Shown in pieces: positions 61,901 to 64,000 of a stretch of 64,000 nucleotides of DNA. The notes below the pieces were generated by a model that was not told where the DNA came from, made no database searches, and saw only the letters and a program-made list of their open reading frames with translations. The stretch lies in NCBI GenBank assembly GCA_036925085.1, contig JAUPFP010000012.1:2845109-2909108 (forward strand), read 5' to 3'. This DNA comes from Brachycybe producta. Lineage: Eukaryota; Arthropoda; Diplopoda; Playtdesmida; Andrognathidae. The position numbers and the translations under genes were made by a program. Each line of letters begins with the position of its first letter. The stretch's first letter is position 1.

Positions 61901-62588
61901 GTAAGTTTTTTTTTTACTTGCTTGTATGCTGCCATTGTAAGTAAAGGGGATCAGTGTTAAGTGGACCAGAGTGTTAACTGAGCCATGCAGTTATAAAATT
62001 ACCTTTGTATTAGAATACAATTCTACTTTACCTGGTATTTATTTGAAACATCCGTACAGAACACATGTACAGCTCATATATGCTGACTCTTGACTGTTAA
62101 CTTGTTCCGAAAAATTAAAAAAATTTTCTTCAGAATAAAGCTAGTTGCCCACTGATGTGCAGTGCCGCACTGGGAGTCTGCGCCGCCTAGAATAATTACT
62201 TTCCATTGTATGCATCATATAAAATCAAATGGTGCAACCGCTCCTACAAGGCGGCACGCTGCGACATGCAAAACTGGCTTGCAGAACTTCCATGGCAGAA
62301 TTCTCGAGGAGAACCGCGAAGAACTTTTTCTTTTCAGTGCACCTGTGTGTGGGAGTACCTCGCAAACAACAACACGTGTTCATTTGTGTTGTGAAGTGTG
62401 AGCATTTAAGATCTGTCACATTTATATGGGCGGAGTCTCGGCTGGAATGTTAAACATGGCGGTTCGGGGCGGTACAGGACTGTGTGCCATAGTTGGCGAC
62501 TAGCTTAAAAGTCGCTTAGTTGAGCATCTATCATGTTGGCGGGACAGAAAATGAGTTATGAACGTACAAGTTAAGAGAAAGAGAGAAA

Positions 62589-62629
<41 letters not shown>

Positions 62630-62867
62630 AGAATGAAAGAAAAAGAAGATAGAGAAAAAAGTTATCAACTGTTAACATAGCTCTTTTTGGCATGTAAGTA
62701 GAATTTTGGGAGGGAGGGGGTTCAAACCCATGGACCTCCCCAGTGGCGTAGCCACGCCACTGGTTTAGGTAATGTAGTTTAAAATACTACATTACTACAT
62801 TATCTATTTTTGTGGACATGGGTTGTGTGTGTCTCTTAGTTTGTCCGCTATGCATTCTAAAGCCTAG
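61901..62867. other. Intron stretch with a GA microsatellite
   Basis: A GA tract lies at about 62594-62626. A GC-richer patch (62150-62450) has overlapping open frames of 62-79 codons with no recognisable product. A short palindrome, AGTGGCGTAGCCACGCCACT, is at about 62743-62762. Confidence 0.5.
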
Positions 62868-63507
62868 TACACAACGGGAACCATTGTTGCGATACTTTGT
62901 TGTGTGGCTGCTCCGATACAATGTTGCAGGGCAGAATCGACACTAACGCGATTCAGACTCGCAACATTCTTGAATGTCCACATCTGTACTCAGTTTCTCT
63001 CCATCCTTCTGGTTTTCACCATGACATTATCACCCGCGGAAGTGGCCCTTTCAATATATGGTTACACTGTCATTGATCAAGAGGGGCGAATAAAACAGAA
63101 ACGGTGGTGGGCACTGGGCACACAAGCTTTTCTCAGCCGAGAACACATTCAGTTCACCCTGAAATTAGGAGATGGGGCGGGAGTAGTTTGAAATCCCCAA
63201 ACCACAATTTAGTAGTGAATTTACACAGAAGGTCCTAAAGTAGTTCAACAGTATTTAAAAAGTCTAGTCTTTGATAATTAATAGCAAACTGAGCTCTTTT
63301 GAGTATTTGTTCATGTTTCAAAAAGCGTCCACACTATAAAATGTTTTGCAACAATGTTTAAATGTTTCCAATTTTGATGGGAGTCAAAAAACATTTATCT
63401 GAGCTGACACTATTCAGCCCGAAACATTTCAACATTGTTGCGGGTCTGAATCGCAACTGACGCAATTCAGCCCCGCGACAATGTATCGCAAACAACGGTA
63501 CCTGGTG
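62868..63507 (+). mobile_element. Harbinger-like element D, copy 2, cut by a later insertion
   Basis: The left end AGCCTAGTACACAACGGGAA is preceded by TAA. The interior frame reads TVIDQEGRIKQKRWWALGTQ and then AFLSREHIQFTLKLGDG, kept in eroded form in copy 1. The right part has CAACATTGTTGCGGGTCTGA. The right end is missing because another element begins at 63508. Confidence 0.62.
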
Positions 63508-64000
63508 CAGGGGCGTAGCTAGGCAATCGCAAGACCCGCGACTGCGGGGGGCGCACGAGGTTTTGGGGCGCAAAAAACGAAATGAAAGTTATGTAATTTC
63601 AAAAATAATTGAATAAATTAATTATTTATGCTTAATTTTTTCAGTTAATTTCGAAAATAAATCGACTTTCATTTAATATTTACTTTTAAAAACTACATAC
63701 TTGCAACAGTAAATCGTCGTAGCAATCAATGGGCACGGCGAAACGGTCGGAACAACGGTAGGACTAGCCGGAAAAATAGTAGAAACAGTCGGAAGGTTAG
63801 GTTTAGTTAAGTTAAGCTTGTTGCAGGGTGGCAGCCTCCAGTTTTTAAAGAATTATTAAATCAAATTAGTCCATTGTTCGACTGTTACCTAATTTGATTA
63901 ACGGGAGGAACGGTCGGAACAATGGACAAATTTGTTTTAATAATTCTTTAAAAAAATGGGGTGCTGCGCCCCCAGACCCCTTGCAACAAGCTTACTTTTC
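63508..64000. mobile_element. hAT-like insertion starting CAGGGGCGTAGCTAGG, continues past the window; holds a MITE
   Basis: The start resembles family H (CAGTGGCGTAGCTAG) and is followed by GC-rich sequence. Inside, 63813-63994 is a palindrome with ends TAAGCTTGTTGCAGGG and the complement of CCCCTTGCAACAAGCTTA plus TTTAAAGAATTATTAAA arms, a separate short MITE. The right end of the outer element is not in the window. Confidence 0.6.

Noticed and set aside
62162-62453. Overlapping plus- and minus-strand ORFs
   Set aside because: Three or more frames are open over the same GC-richer patch, none with a recognisable product; typical of chance frames.

Overview
This is AT-rich, intron-heavy, repeat-dense animal DNA. 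It is almost certainly from an invertebrate; the DUF4817-type mariner relic hints at an arthropod or similar protostome, but the sequence does not fix the taxon. One host gene runs left to right (+ strand) through the whole window and continues past both ends. It is the orthologue of the Rho-family exchange factor DBS/MCF2L. Ten exons are readable (1393-1623, 3017-3318, 16623-16857, 25531-25929, 26522-26821, 42629-42708, 54084-54150, 54224-54339, 54409-54478, 61802-61900). Their phases join without a break into the end of a Sec14/CRAL-TRIO domain, a spectrin-type helical region, an acidic linker and the first part of the Dbl-homology (DH) domain. The 5' part of the Sec14 domain and the rest of DH plus PH lie outside the window.

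Everything else is intron, and the introns are mostly mobile elements. Intron 2 (3.3-16.6 kb) holds a three-level nest: a small hAT-like element (4020-15345), inside it an old solo LTR (4107-15035), inside that a young 10.2 kb LTR element (4690-14936, minus strand). The young element has near-identical 685-bp LTRs, a gag-protease ORF and a 711-codon ORF of unknown function, but no recognisable reverse transcriptase. Intron 3 holds a decayed Ty3/Gypsy element (17763-25071, minus) whose 3' ORF shares a domain with that unknown ORF. Intron 5 (26.8-42.6 kb) holds TTAA-flanked fold-back elements, a Foldback(FB)-type element built of 32-bp tandem repeats with two further elements nested in it, LINE fragments, solo LTRs and a Tigger-like MITE. 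Intron 6 (42.7-54.1 kb) holds solo LTRs, a palindromic Harbinger-like element carrying a two-level LTR nest plus a MITE, a second FB-type element and a third Gypsy element (47742-53652, minus). Intron 9 (54.5-61.8 kb) holds a fold-back element split by an LTR and a nearly full-length L2/CR1-type LINE. The tail (61.9-64 kb) is intron with Harbinger-like and hAT-like pieces.

The host exons make one protein. The retroelements are independent of it, and almost all LTR sequences lie antisense to the gene. The most unusual items are the unknown C-terminal domain shared by the 3' ORFs of two LTR elements, the tandem hairpin arrays in the leaders of all three internal-containing LTR elements, and the well-dated nested insertions whose target-site duplications can be read directly. 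No prokaryotic gene, CRISPR array, rRNA or tRNA was seen.
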